64,000 nucleotides of DNA, from contig CALNHX010003656.1 in the NCBI GenBank assembly GCA_940337035.1, positions 1-64,000 on the forward strand, in the 5' to 3' direction. Of the stretch, positions 43,010 to 55,878 are shown one piece after another. The position numbers and the translations under genes were made by a program. Source of the stretch: Agriotes lineatus. Its lineage: Eukaryota > Arthropoda > Insecta > Coleoptera > Elateridae. A model generated the notes under the pieces. That model was not told the DNA's origin, did not search any database, and saw only the letters and a list, made by a program, of their open reading frames with translations. How positions within the stretch are numbered: position 1 is the first letter of the stretch; every line of letters begins with the position of its first letter.

Positions 43010-44819
43010 CTCAAAGAACACTCCGCTTAACCTTCTGGTGTCTGTTTGCCTTGAAGGTTTTTGTGTGTTTTTGCCTTTTCTGTTATTTCCCGCCATTTCT
43101 TTCTATCCTTCATAATATCTCTCCATTCTTTGATTTCCATTGTTGTGATATCACTTGCTCTTCCCATCTTGCTTTTGGTCTACTTCTTGGCCTTCCAACT
43201 GTTGGGTCCCATTCGGTCACTGGTTCTCGTCTCTTAATATATCCCAATCATTGCAGTCTTCGTGCTTCGATTATCCCTACAATGCCCTCTCCTTACATCT
43301 TTGCTTTGATTTCATGGTTCATTATCTTCCTCATTTCCCCTTCTTCTCCCATTATTCTTCTATAATTTTTCTTTCTAAGATCCTTAAGTTTTCTTCATCT
43401 TTTTTGGTCAAACACATTGTCTCTGCCCCATATGTTATGACTGGTCTGACTCCCATTTTGTACATTTTCATTTTGGTATTGTAACAAAAATCTTATATAT
43501 CTCCAGTAGGTTCTATGTCCTGTTCTATTTCGTTCTACTATTTCCACACTTCTGTTATTTTTTTCGTTTATTGTGACTCCGAGATATTTGAAGTTTTTAA
43601 TTTTTTTAAATGTGTGTTGTCCTACTTTTATTTCTTTCTTGTTTTATTTTCTCCCTCTGGTTATTCACATCTATTTAGTTTTTTTCAGTATTTACTTCAA
43701 GTCCTCTCTTCTTTGCCTCTTCCATTAACTGCAGCAGCATCTTCTCTAGGCTCCTCCTATTTTTCGCCATTAGGGCTAAGTCACCCACATATCCTACGAT
43801 CTGTCATGTTCTTAGCTAATGTTTTTCTTCCTTCTTTTGCATTGATGGTTCCCTCCGTTGCTATATTAAATAGGCTTGTCGATAACGCATCTTCCTGTCT
43901 TACTTCCTTTTCTATTGGTATTTCTTTGGTCGATCCTTCTTCCGTTTGTATTTTTGCTCTAGAATTATTTATGGACATTTGGACTAATGTGATTAGTTTG
44001 GGGGGTACTTCCATTTTCTCCATTTCTTGTTTTAGGTATCTTTGATTTATACTATCAAAAGCTTTCCTAACAAACATTATGTGCAAATCCATTCCATGTT
44101 CATAGAATTTCTTTACTGTTTATGACATTATGTGCACTGCATCTATTGATTGTCAATCTGCCTGCTCTAAAGCCTTGCTGATGATCACCTATTTTCTTTT
44201 CTGTGTATTCGGTTAGCTTGTTTCTAAACAGCATCGTTAGAATTTTATATGTTATGTTTAATAGTTGCAGTTGCTGGGATTTCCATTTTTAAAGATTGTA
44301 ATTATCAGTGCATGCTCCATTCCGTGGCCATTCTCTCTGTTATCCGTATTTCTCTAATTATTTCGTATATCTTTTTTAATAGCGGGTCTCTATGCAAGAT
44401 ATTCTTCGTATGTTCTTCATCCCTCCTCTACTCCTTACTGCTGTTTTGGTCCTCCTCATTATCTTCTTTGGGTTTTCCTTCTTTAAAAAGTGTTTCAAAG
44501 TGTGTTTCCCATTCTTCTTTTTCAATTTTGGTGAATGTTTTTTTCCTCTTGTTTTGTGTCCTAATATTTTGGAAAAGTTTCTGATTATCTTTACTATTTT
44601 CTTCAATTTCTATCATTATTTCATTTATCCATTGTTTCTTCTTTCATTTGCAGAGTTTCAACGCGTCTTTCTTTTACTTTTTATACTCTATTAATTCATA
44701 TTCTCCATTCGTTGTTATCCATTCAAGTCTTGCTTGGTTCTTTATCTTAATCATAATTTCGCATTCATCACCGTACCATTCTTTCCTTCTAGCAACTCTT
44801 TTTTTTTCTCCTGAAGCGG

Positions 44820-44880
44820 GTACTGACTTGAGCATTTTTATGCGGAAACCGTTCGTGCTCGTAAAAATGCGCGTCAGTAC
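44820..44880. mobile_element. 61-bp hairpin insertion inside LINE-C
   Basis: GTACTGAC...GCATTTTTA pairs with TAAAAATGC..GTCAGTAC. It sits inside the LINE-C linker frame, which stays open across it in the minus strand. Probably a tiny MITE remnant, or an old palindromic insertion. Confidence 0.5.
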
Positions 44881-45059
44881 ACACCTTAATATTTCTTGAG
44901 ATGAATCTATAATGATTTTCTTAAGGTTTAACCATTTCTCTATTGTTAACTTTTCTTTTATTATTTCTTGGTATCTTTTTCGGATTTTGTCGCCGTTTTT
45001 AGTTTTTCTGTATTTCATTTCCATCTGAGTATTTTTTCTCTGAGCATTTGGATTGTTTT

Positions 45060-45345
45060 CAGTTTTAGTTTGGCCACTAGAACGCGTTGGCCAGCCTACG
45101 TCTGGCCCTGCCAGCGTAAAGAAACGGTTAACAATAAAAATGCTTGCTTAAGCTGGTAGCCAGCTGATGTCCGGCCCTGCCAGCGTTAACAATACAAATG
45201 CTTGCTGTTGACGGTCTCGCCACTTGTGCTTAAGATCGGTATGTGCGTGCGCCAGTGCTTACGGTCGGACGGCCAGCGGTCGATCGGCTGGCGGTCGGTC
45301 GGCCGGTGCCCGACAAGATTACTGGTATGTGGTCCGAATGTGTAT
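45060..45345. other. GC-rich insertion in LINE-C
   Basis: An abrupt GC-rich island in AT-rich LINE sequence. An imperfect ~70-bp direct repeat is present (ggccctgccagcgt...aacaat...aaatgcttgct at 45102 and 45171), followed by a run of cggtcg/gccagcggtcg motifs. Origin unknown. Confidence 0.5.
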
Positions 45346-46799
45346 TTGCTCCCCTGTAAGATCTTGTATCGTGTATTATTTTTTCTCATTTCTTAGACAC
45401 TAATATATTGTCTATTTGGTTTTTTCTGTTAGTCCTGGTCTGATTCGTGCAATTTTATGTTCTCTTCGGTGTCTGAATTTGGTACACACCATAAAAGTAC
45501 CCGTAATTGTTGCTAAGTTGCATAATCTTGTTCCATTGTTATTTACTATCTCGTGAATTGTTTCTGTCCTTGCTATGTTTTCATTCCATTCCTCTGTACC
45601 AATTTGGGTGTTAAAATCTCATATTATTAAAGTTTTTGGGTATCTTCTCACACACCGCCTCTAATTTTTCATAAAATTCTTCTTTATCCTCTTCGTCAGC
45701 TACTTCGGTTGGTGCGTATGCATTTACCATTGTTGTATGGGATTGTTTATTTTTAATTCTGATTGTTGATAACCTTCCGTTTATTGCTTGGGAATCTATA
45801 ATATTGTTTGCTATTCTATGCGATACCATGAAAGCAGTACCATTTTGTCCTTGTTCTTCTTCCCCTGAATAGAATATCGTATAGTCTTTTTTATCCATTT
45901 TTCATTCTTCTTTCCACCTTATTTCCTGTAATGCTAGTACTTCTATATTGTACTTTTTCATTTCCCTCCCTATTGGTTCCATTCTGCAGCATTGTTTTTA
46001 CATTTCACGTTCCTATTCGTATTATCTTCTTCTTTGGCTTCTTTTTTTTCTTTCTATTTTTTGTTTCATTTTTCCCACTTTACATTCGTTATCGTATTTT
46101 AGATTTCTTGTTTGTATGTCTTTTTCCTCGCATTTGTTGTGATGATCCCGTGCTCTGTCACTTTTTTGAATTTATTTCTTTTTGTTCTCCCATGTCCTTC
46201 AGTTCCTCTTGTTTTTCATCCCATTCATATACTTTGTTGTTTATTGTTAGCTTTTTGTATTCTATTTTAGCCTTGTTACCTTTTTCAATTTCATGTTTCT
46301 TGCCTCTCTAATTTTCTGTTGTATCACCGTTTCGTTTACCGTTAGATCATTATCGATGATTATATTTTGTCCTTTTAGTTTATTATATTTCCCATGATTT
46401 CCTTTTTTTTTGGTTCCAGTTCTGAATTCTTGCAACTATAGCTTCTTTTCCGTCAATTTTTCCAATTTTGTATGCTTCTGCCACATTAACGCTGACTCCT
46501 ACTTCTTTGTATAGAAACCACTCTTCTCTCTTCCTTGCAGATTCTGTTCCAGTGCTCTTTTACTGATCTTTTATGTTTTTCCTGAGTGTATGCTCCCAAT
46601 AATTTCGGTAACTACGAACTCTCTTGTTTAGTTCTCATCCACAATTCTGCATTTGAAATCACTACCGGCCACCTACTCCTGAGGATACTTCGCAAGCAAC
46701 GGATCAAAAGGTCTGCAACGTTTATATACTGGTATTTGTTGGTGCTCAAAATTACGACCTGTAAAGTAACACTGACTACTGTAGAATTGAGAGTTTGTT

Positions 46800-47646
46800 A
46801 TGTTATTTACATGCTCTTGCTGCATTTATTCCGTTTCTAATGTCCGTAACAACTTTCCCATCATGTCTAATTATGCTACCTAGTAAAGAAAGACTCTTTT
46901 CACTACATCATTATGTATTATATCTCTTGAATCCTCTCTATTAACCCTAGAACGTCCAAATTTTGTGTGGCTCCAAGTCAGACCAAAAGGAAAGTACCAA
47001 GTGTCTTGCTTTATATATTATTTATGTGAACAATATATTATCTTATCCTAACCGTAAAGCCTTTCTAACTTTTCGAGTGTAAGACTGAGATGTTGTATTA
47101 GTCTAGTGTCTGCCTTTTTTTAGTTTTTCTTGCCACCTTATTCCTCCCCTTTTTACTGCGTTTCTCAGCACTTCATTCCATGTTTTTCTAGATCTTCCTT
47201 TACCTTTTGTTTTCTTTGTTCTTGTTTCATATATTCGTCTTATTGTTTTTTCCCCACTCATTGTCTTACATGTACAAACCATCTCATTTGTCCTTCTTGA
47301 ATAATTGTGTTTGTTGGCTGTAATTTCAGTTTCTCCCGGTATCTTGTATTTCTTACTCTGCCCAAAATTGATTTGCTCTGTATTTTCCTTAAGAATATCT
47401 CATTTTGGTACTGCAAAATTTCCGTGTTCGAGGAGTGTGGTCTTGATACCGTTAAAGAGTCTTCCTGTGACTCCTCTTTTCTTTCATTTGTTCATCTATT
47501 CTTCCATTTTGTGAAATTACTGAGCATAGATATTTGAATATGTGTACTAGTTCTAGCCTTTCTCCTTCCAGCTCTGTTGCATGTTTTGTTTTTTCTTATT
47601 AATTACCATGGTTTTTGTTTTATTGCTATTGATTTTTATGTTTATA
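46800..47646 (-). pseudogene. LINE-A, 3' part (RT thumb and C-terminus)
   Basis: Minus-strand pieces: NSNKTKTMVINKK just inside 47640, then ILGRVRNTRYRETEITANK and NEMVCTCKTMSGEK, and GKGRSRKTWNEVLRNAVKRG near 47150. This order (post-YADD motif, then GRxRKTW...G) is the RTE-type C-terminus. A further short piece at 46930-46800 (LLGSIIRHDGKVVTDIRNGI) comes from a related LINE. The 5' continuation is at 54513-56850, beyond the mariner. Confidence 0.75.
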
Positions 47647-48059
47647 ATGGGTGATCCAACAGTTAGTGTGAATTTGTCATCAAATAAAAATTCATTTTAT
47701 AAACTTACACCAGAAATATTTATTATATCAGGAAGTTTAATATGTAGCAATTATGTATGAAAAACAGTGTTATTCATATGACCTCAACGGTTTCATTGAC
47801 AGGAGGTTATTCGAACGTCAAAATTTTCGATAACATTTCACAGTAAAAGTGGATCAGTGGCATCTAATGCAACTCAAATGTTGTCTTTCAGCTGGTGAAG
47901 TGTTTGTGGGTTATTGGTATACACTTTATTCTTGAACTACCCCCAAAGAAAATAATCTAAAGGAGTAAGATCATAGGATCTTGGGGGCCAATCATTGAAC
48001 TTCGAGCGCCATAATAATATAATATAGGCATCCTATTCTGTACAGAATATAGCCGCTTC

Positions 48060-48290
48060 ATTCTGAAGCAAACGCTTTCAGGGGTGGATTGATCCACATT
48101 TGTCCTCTTAATATAACTTCTCTTAGAGTTGCAGGTGTGTTTTTGATTTTTCAACAATCTTCCTCCATTCCACTCAGTTCTACGCTTTGCTCTTCCAGTC
48201 TTTTACGTTCTTTAATCCTCCATGACTTCATCGTGCCATCAAATCTTTGGTCTCCTTCGTGATCTTCGCGTCTCAGGTCTCTCAGACCCA
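48060..48290 (-). pseudogene. LINE-B, 3' end
   Basis: Continuation of the RTE-type LINE-B beyond the insertion at 48290-50395. The minus strand encodes pieces of the family C-terminus (RRSRRRPK..WHDEVMED, then VEWRKIVEKSKTH..L), matching the RTE pattern GRPRKRW.DGV..D...W..IV..AK.HPGL. Several stops. Confidence 0.6.
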
Positions 48291-50395
48291 AACTGTGTTT
48301 TTTTTTTCCCCTAATAACACATTAATATGCCCAGTTTCTGGCATGCATTTGTTAACCTGGTTTATTTTGCACTGCTAAAAGTAAAAATAGTTGTGAAAAA
48401 AAATTAACTTGGGAGTTCCCATTTATTAAAAAAAAGTTACATGTAATGTAAGTTTTCAAAAGAAATTATAAATTGAAAAAACGAAAAAGACAATAACAAT
48501 AACATACAATTATTTGTAGAGTATATGGCTGAATAAGTGTAAAAAAAATATAAAATGAGTGTACATAAATTTGACACACAAACGAAGGGGGATTCCCCTC
48601 CAGAAGATAAACTATTTAGAGTAAGAAAGGTAAATCCCCTAAAATCGAGATAAAAGTTTGCTAACATGCAAAACACCCAGAAACGATAGACAATTGAAAT
48701 TTGGGGACTTACCCGTATGTAAAAGATCCTGCGTGAATATTTAGAAACTAGGGGAAGGCCCTAAGAATGTTTTATGCCTAAAAACGGCACAGAATTAGTC
48801 TCTTTGCGAAATACGAAAAAATAAATTGTAGGAAAAAAACTTACACGAATACACGAGTTGGGTCTGACAGGCCTAAAGCTAGGGTTGCCAACTGTCCCGG
48901 ATTTTCCGGGACGTCCCGGATTCAAGGGTATTTTATACCCGTCCCGCAAGAACTCCTTGCGGGACGCTAATTGTCCCGGAAATCGTTTTAACAACTTTAA
49001 TATACAATGTCCGCCAAAAAGTCGGCATAATATGGGAAAAAATGTTAATTTTGATTTTTCGAAAAAACGTTTTACGTCAATAATTTGTGCTTGTCTAAAA
49101 ACCTACGTAGCCCCTATCATATATACCGAGTGATTTTTACTTATTTAGAAAATGGAGTTTTTTCGAAATTGTCAAAATCCGAAAAGTGCTATTTAAGTAA
49201 GATTTCAATGAGGTTTTCTTAGAGTGTGTTATTTTTAGCTACCTGAACAATCTGAAGACCATAAAACCCCTAATTTTTTTTAACTTTGGCTAAAAATGTA
49301 TTTTAAATTGTTTAAATATTTTTCGAAATTTCACATACCAAGACTTAATATTAAAATTTATTTTTTTTTATGTGATCACTTTAAAGATTTATAATTGGTG
49401 AAAATAATATAAAATGTTAATTACTTTAGATTTTTAATTATTTACCGAAAAGTAGTATGTTTGCACAATTTTTACGTTTTTTATGCAAGGTGCTTTTTAG
49501 TAGAAATATTTTTCAATTCTAATTAATATCTATTTACATGGCTTCTAGAAACTCTAACCTAAATCTGTTTACTGTTACAAAAATCCTATAAATGTTCTTT
49601 TAGAGATGTCGAAATGAGGAGATTTTTCTTTGTCCAATTTACGTATTCTATAAAATTTCTTCATTTAGACAATTGTAAAAGGAAAAAAAAATCGCAAGCG
49701 AAATAGGATTTTAAAACATAAAGTAACGACACGGTTTAGTTTAAAGTGTAGTTGTGTTTACCAATTTGTAGAATAACAAATTTACTTCGTGTAAAGGATA
49801 ACTCTTAGTTTTTTGTGTTTGTTGAGAATTGTATTGCGTTCTTGATGATGTTCTATTATTACGTTAGTCCACCTATATAACTGCAATAAAAAATTTAAAA
49901 GCGATTCGGCGTTTATTAGGTTTTACTGTTTTAGTATTATTTTTCCACTTCTAATAATTTTAAAAATTTTTGAATAGACTACAATAATTATGTAGTTAAA
50001 CAAAATAATAAAACATTTTACTGTTAAATAAAATGTATATTTAGTAAATTTTGCCAAATTTTACAAGAAAAGGTTCCCTAAGTATATTACAATTTTCTAA
50101 ATTTAAATTAAAATAATATATATTAAAAAAATTATTGCGTCCCGCCTGAGGCGCTTTTGTCCCGGATTTTCATTTCCGAAAACCCGGAAATAGAGTTTTT
50201 AAAGTTGGCAACCCTACCTAAAGCCCTTCTGGCTGCCAAACGACAGATGATAAAATTAAGACAAATTAAGAAAAACATGTCTTTATTAAAGTTAGGAAGG
50301 TACCAAAAAGCTAAAGAAATTTAAAAAATTATTTTAAAAAATACAACAAAAAATATATTTGCCTGGGCCTCACAGACCCAGCCCGTCAACCGGAG
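48290..50395. mobile_element. Unclassified insertion in LINE-B, hosting a hAT
   Basis: This separates the LINE-B RWLGHL codons (50400) from its C-terminus (48285). Its ends carry similar CTCAGACCC / CACAGACCC motifs in direct orientation. A TTAA follows the right end (GGAGCGTTAA, about 50398), which could indicate a piggyBac-like origin, but the left end has no TTAA. Interior AT-rich, no transposase. Confidence 0.4.
48880..50216. mobile_element. Non-autonomous hAT, 1,337 bp, 8-bp TSD
   Basis: Ends TAGGGTTGCCAACTGTCC and AAAGTTGGCAACCCTA. The 8-bp duplication CCTAAAGC is at 48872-48879 and 50217-50224. Subterminal palindromes GTCCCGGATTTTCCGGGAC (48895) and repeated TCCCGGA motifs near both ends. 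No transposase ORF. Confidence 0.9.
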
Positions 50396-53300
50396 CGTTA
50401 AGTGTCCTAACCATCTTATCCTTTGCAATTTCATCATTCTTAAGATATCTTCTCCTTTCATGACTTCTATGAGTTTGTGGTTGTTCTCCATTTTCCGTAT
50501 TTTTGGGCCCCACTATTGATCTTAATATCTTCCCTCTCGAAGACTTTCAGTTGTTTTTCGTCCGATTGTGTCGGGCACATTATTTCCGCAGCATATACGA
50601 CTACAGGTCTGATAAGTGTCTTATATATTCTTATTTTAGTTTTCACATTTAGTTTTCTTGTTTTCAGAATTTCCCTATTTGCGTAGAACGTTTTATACCC
50701 CTTTTGTATCCTATCTTTTATGTCTTCACTTCGCTCATTGTTGTATGATATTGGACTCCCAGATAGTCGAACACTTTTACTTTTTCGAAACTGTATTTTC
50801 CTATCGTGACTTCTGTAATTTTGTCGGCTTTCGCGTTCTTACATACCATGTACTTGTTTTTTTTTCATTTATTTCGAGCCTATCTTTTTTGTATCTTCCA
50901 CGATTTGTTTAAAGTTAGTCCTTTCCATGATTTCGATATCATGCTACGATTTGTACTTCTTTGTTTCTCATGCTTCCCTGTGTACCCATTTGCCTTATTG
51001 CATCTTCAATAGCCAGATTAAACAAGGTTGCCGACAGTGTATCTCCTTGGCGTACGCCTTTATTGATGTTAAATGGGTTTGTTTGTCCTTCTGTTCTCAC
51101 AGTAGCATTTGAGTTTCTCATTGTCATTTGGATGCATCTTCTTAGTTTGCTTGGGTGTTTCCATTCTCTCCAGAGCTTGTATGAATTTTCTTCAGTTAAT
51201 TCTATCAAATGCTTGTTTGTAGTCGATAAAAAGCATGTGCAATTCCAGATCGTACTCGTAAGACTTCTCCAGTATCTGTGATATTATATGTAGGGGGGCG
51301 TCCACTGTTGTTCTCCCTGGTCGGAATCCGATCTGATAACCTCCAATTTCCTTCTCTGCAAATTTCATAAGTTTTCTGTGAAGCACCGATGTGAACACTT
51401 TGTAGGTTATATTTAATAGTGTAATGCCTCTGCACTGTTGCAAGTCTTCTTTTTTTGTATTGTTGCTATTATTCCCGTTTCCCATTCTTTCGGCATCGTT
51501 TCACTTCTCCATATTTCCTTTATAAGGTTGTGTATTCTTTCATGTAGTTTGTCCCCTCCATATTTTAACGGTTCTCCATTTAAGTTGTCACCACCCGGTG
51601 TGTTCCCATTTTTATTTCCTTCGCTTGAAAGTCGAAGGAAATATTGCAATCACGAAAAAATCACCTTCCCAGATTTCTTCAGATTTTTACGTTTCAAGGT
51701 CCCTAGATGACGAAAAACAAGTTTTCTCAATTCTGTCTGTCTGTTGGCGGTATAACTCAAAAACTATTCATTGGAGGAAGACGGTATTTCGCATACCTAT
51801 TATGTATGGACCTGGTATGGAACCGAGAAAATTTCAGACGAATATATACAGGGTGAGCACTTTAAAAAAATAAAATTTTGTTAATATGTGTTTGAACTGA
51901 TAAATACATAAAAGTAGTAATTTGTACATAGCATAAGCCTTATCCTTGACAAAAATGGGACTGAACAGATAAAGGATAAATGTTCTAAAAGTCAAAAAGA
52001 TACAAAGAATAAGTGCGTTATGTTGACCTGACCTTTTTAGGCCGCGAGCCGCATAAATACTTATATCGCCAAACCTTCAAATAAATTCAATCACAGGATG
52101 TGAATTCGAAGATATAGTTTTAAAAAATGTACACTATCTGGAATTACCTTGCGGATATAAATGTTAAGGTCTCCGTTCTTTTTTGAGATTGCAAAATATT
52201 TGTTATTACTAAAGATTGATGAATTTTATGCGTACATCGCATTTACATGCTTAGTTTTGAATATTTCTCAATTATTTTTAAACTAGTGAACAGCTTATTC
52301 TTTTTAGATTTGGATGATATCAAATTAACCTCAAAATTATTTTTAACAAATGCTACAGAAATTGTTTAAACAAAGCATACGGGGAATGTGTTGCATAAAT
52401 GTTAGCATCGTCGTATCGTACAAACCTGTGCACATAAATATATACATCCAGCATATGAAACGTTTCAGAACGAATGAAGAAATTTTTAGTGAAAAACTAT
52501 CTGAATTGATTTGTTGTTGTGAAAAATATAATTAATTTTCTATTGCCTGATTTGGTTGAAACCCACCTCACTTAGGCACGAAACTGAATACGTGCCTGGC
52601 ATGAAGCTTAAGCCAGCTGCAACGCAGCGATATGGAAAGGGCTCCCTTGCTTAACAAGAAATTGGTGAATGATTATGTCGCATTCGCAGACGCCGTTGTT
52701 CAAATCCCGTCGGCAACTACTTTTTTTATTTGAAAATTGATTTAATTCGCATTCAAGGGTATTCTTTTATTGTTTCCGTATTATTTGGAACGTGAAAACA
52801 TATTTACACATAGTTCCCTTTGATTTTTAAAATTATTTAGTGTCACATTGTCCACTTGAGAAGGAAGTTCTGAGTAAAGCCTTTTACAGATTTTTTTATT
52901 TTTGTTATAGCATCTATCATTTCCTGATATGTTGGTTCTTAAGTTTCTTCTATCTCTTCCTCTGTTTCCTCATTTCTTTCTCTTTGTTCATGGTCACCAT
53001 CTTCATCCTCGTTCTTGTATAGTAGTTTATAGAAGTGTTCCCTCCAAATTTCCTTCTTTCTGTTCCCGTCGTACTCAATACTACCATGTTTGTCTCTTAG
53101 ACCTCTTATTTTTACTATGTTCTTTTTTGTTCGTAAAATTTTTTTGGTATTGTTACTTTTACAGTTCTGTTCCATCTCATTCATTTCTCCATGGATCCAT
53201 TTTTTGTCTTTTGCTTACAAACTTCTGTGTTTTTAATTTATTTTCCTTATCCTTCATATCTTCTTCTTCTCTAGTTTGTAACCATTTTTTTCTTGCTTCG

Positions 53301-53635
53301 TTCTTTTGTTTGTCATTTCTTGGCATTCTGCATCATAGCATTGTTTTCTCCTTCTGTTGTCTTTTTGTCCAATGGTTTTCGTAGAGCTCCTTTTTATTAT
53401 TCCTTTGATAACTCCATTCATTTTCTATATCCACTTTTTTTCTCACTCTTTTCTATTTCTTTATTTATTTCCTCTAAGTATTCTTTGCTTTTCTTTTCCG
53501 TGTACAACCTCTCCACTTTCTTTTGTATTCTTGTTTAACTTTTGCGATTACTAGGAAATGGTCCGAGTCCGCATTTGTGCTTCTGTATGGTCTATGGCGC
53601 CATAAGATGATTGTTTTAATAACTTGTATGCGATT
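50396..53635 (-). pseudogene. LINE-B: RTE-type retrotransposon inside the mariner
   Basis: Minus-strand pieces, 5' to 3': end of the endonuclease at 53620-53480 (NADSDHFLVIAKVKQEYKRK); linker at 53184-52939 (IEYDGNRKKEIWREHFYKLL); then, after an insertion, RT at 51649-51192 (GDKLHERIHNLIKEIWRSE, RGITLLNITYKVFTSVL, GYQIGFRPGRTTVDAPLHII, LHMLFIDYKQAFDRIN), 51208-50939 (VRQGDTLSATLFNLAIED), and the C-terminus to RIRWLGH at 50400. The frames are fairly open, so LINE-B is younger than LINE-A. Confidence 0.85.
51640..52880. mobile_element. Insertion within LINE-B, including a tRNA-like stretch
   Basis: It interrupts LINE-B between the linker and RT domain. It contains a TACAGGGTGAGCAC-type terminus at 51846-51860, about 0.7 kb of AT-rich DNA, and at 52560-52735 a SINE-like segment whose end has a B-box-like GTTCAAATCCC (about 52706) with flanking GCCGTTG...CGTCGGC, followed by a T-rich run. 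The parts could not be separated cleanly. Confidence 0.4.
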
Positions 53636-54914
53636 TTGTTGAAACCAGAGCTGATTCACGTCCATTTCATTCAATTTAGACCCCCAAAATTTCCTTATCT
53701 TGTTACGGTAACGCTCTGAATTAACAATAACAGTAGCTTCATGGGCATCTTCAAAGAATATGGTCCAAAAATGCCATTGGCCCATAAAGCGCACTAAACA
53801 GTCATTTTGAGTGGATGCATTACTTGTTCAAAAACCACATAAGGGTTCTCCAAGCCCCAAATTCTACAATTTTGCTTGTTTACATATACACCGATGTGAA
53901 AATGGGCCTCGTCGCTGTATATGACTTGATGAAATTTTATTTCCTCTTTGCAGAACCCAATTAATGAATCTGCAGCGTTTGTAGTAGTACCCAATTTTAC
54001 AAAATGTCTTGTGCTGTGATCGCAATCACTTCAGATTCGATTTCATTAAACCAAGATTACAACCAAAACCATCGTTGAATTTTAGACATTTAATATAATA
54101 TAGATGTTACATACTCGAAGTACAAACTTAATCTATTTCTAAATATCTAATGCATTCACACAATTGACATACATTTCACAATCATTACCAGTCAGCACAT
54201 TCCACAATAACACAGCTCTTTCAAACTCATTAAGCAACCTATTACTATGCAATTACCGGGTGACTATAAATGTTTGAGATTTTTTTTTGTTAGGTTGGCA
54301 CTGTTTATGTTGGTGACACTGAGAGTCTATGTCAAATTCCAGGTTAGCAGGTTAGGTTTTGCGTCAGTTTGACGCAGAACCTAAGCTGCAAACATTGAAC
54401 ATTGTTGCAATTGCCAGTCTATAATTGACTTGTTAACAAATGTTTTCATGGCCATTGCGATATATGTCAGATAACGACAATCAACATCCACACTAACCAT
54501 TGGATCACCCATTATTTCCCAAATGGCTATGTAGTTGTTCTAAACTTTTGTCTGGTATTTTTTCATCTGTTGCTAACACTACCGTATTTCTAGTACTCTT
54601 ATGTTTTCCATGTTCTAATTTTCTACTTCATAGAATTTTTCCTTCTTTCTTGTCTTCTTAATCGCTTCATCCAACACTAGGGAGAACAGCAATGAGCTCC
54701 ACGTACACCTCTGTATCAATTCGTCATGTCTTGTTCTGGCGTAGTTTTTGTATTTTGGTGCAGGCTCTGTACACTCCTGTTTCTTTTAGAACATTCCATA
54801 TATCCTCCCTGTTTATTCTATCAAACGTCTTTTCAAGATCAGTGAAACGTAAGTGTATTTCTCCGGATTGTGCAACTGTTTTTTCACTTATTTGTCCTAA
54901 GTATGAATATAGCA

Positions 54915-55878
54915 GTGGAGAGGAGTGACAAACCATCCCACTAACGAAGTCAGAAGGGCTCCAAGGAGCGGCATCAATTCTACAAAGAATGTATTGCCAA
55001 ATATATACAGGGTGTTAATTAAGTACGTAGACAAACTTTAAGGGGTGATTCCTTGATCAATTCTAAGATAAAAAGTTCATACAAACATGGGGCCTAAACG
55101 GCTTCGTTTTCGAGATACAGGGTGTTGAAGTTTAAACAAAAACAGTTTTTTTCAAAAATTTGGAAAACGGATAAGAGGTATTCTAATGAAACTTGGTGTA
55201 GGTTAGTATTTCAGAAAGTGGCATTGTTCAGTCAAAATAAATTTAATTTATTTCCACCAGTGGCGTGCGATCTCAGTTACATTATTTTAGAAAAATCTGA
55301 TACGCCACTGTTTTGTAGAAAAAAGTTTTGTAGCTATTGTAAGATTGTGTTTTATTAAATAACATTTTTTAAAAGCTTCCTTAAACTGTATTTTGAAAAC
55401 GAAGCCGTTTAGGTCCCATTAACGTCCAATGTACGAAATTGCTGTTACAGATTTTTCCATTTTTCTCGCAAAATGTTTATTCTATCAAAAAAATAAAAGA
55501 TACATCTTTTGTATAGTTTCAATGGATAAAGCTAAAAAACTTGTCGTATTGACTAAAAAACAGTGGCGTACCAGATTTTTTTGAAATAAGGTAGCTGCGG
55601 TGGCCCCGATGCACGCCACTGGTGGAAATAAATTACATTTATGTTGACCAAACAATGCCACTTTATGAAATACTAATATACACCAAGTTTCATTACAATA
55701 CCTCTAGGCGTTTTCCAGATTTTTGAAAAAAAAGTAATTTTTGTTTAAATTTCAACACCCTGTATCTTGAAAAGGAAGCCGTTTAGGCCCCATGTTTGTA
55801 TGAACTTTTTATCTTAGAATTGATCAAGGAATCACCCCTTAAAGTTAGTCTACGTACTTAATTAACACCCTGTATATA
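54915..55878. mobile_element. Insertion with 13-bp TSD inside LINE-A
   Basis: TATGAATATAGCA occurs at 54902-54914 and 55879-55891, and the LINE-A frame (DAIF...QISEK) rejoins across it. The inserted DNA is a ~91-bp unique stretch (gtggagaggagtgacaaac...) ending in TA repeats, into which the palindromic MITE 55008-55872 later jumped. A 13-bp TSD points to target-primed retrotransposition of a short fragment. Confidence 0.75.
55008..55872. mobile_element. 865-bp palindromic MITE, TA target
   Basis: CAGGGTGTTAATTAAGTACG at 55008 pairs with CGTACTTAATTAACACCCTG ending at 55872, flanked by TA. The arms are more than 300 bp (for example ATGGGGCCTAAACGGCTTCG near 55090 against its complement near 55770; ccagtggcgtgcgatc near 55257 against gatgcacgccactgg near 55609). 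No ORF. Confidence 0.9.

Larger units (their letters stand above)
43010..46590 (-). pseudogene. LINE-C: RTE-type non-LTR retrotransposon, degenerate
   Basis: Minus-strand pieces from 5' (right) to 3' (left): endonuclease part at 45898-45611 (NGTAFMVSHRIANNIIDSQA, then MVNAYAPTE); linker at 45024-44674; 44616-44428 (EWETHFETLFKEGK); RT at 44092-43781 (DLHIMFVRKAFDSINQRYL, then RQEDALSTSLFNIATEG); a YVGD-type active-site region near 43775. The family (endonuclease plus RT with AFDSIN and G-x-R-Q-G-D-x-L-S) is RTE-like. Stops and frameshifts are throughout. The hydrophobic plus-strand ORFs here are only its antisense. Confidence 0.8.
47647..54512 (-). mobile_element. mariner-like transposon, split by a 5.6-kb nest
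   Basis: ATGGGTGATCCAACAGTTAG at 47647 is the inverted match of the right end CTAACCATTGGATCACCCAT (to 54512), and TA flanks both (47645-47646, 54513-54514). The C-terminal transposase part at 48010-47800 reads DWPPRSYDLTPLDYFLWG and NPQTLHQLKDNI. The N-terminal/central part at 53994-53635 reads VIYSDEAHFHIGVYVNKQNC and EMDVNQLWFQQN. Both halves belong to the WPPRS-x-DLTPLD class of insect mariner-like transposases. LINE-B and others fill the middle. Confidence 0.82.

Noticed and set aside
43015..53560. Many plus-strand ORFs rich in Phe, Leu and Ser that look like membrane proteins
   Set aside because: They are antisense readings of the A-rich RTE-type LINE copies, whose RT and endonuclease motifs lie on the minus strand.
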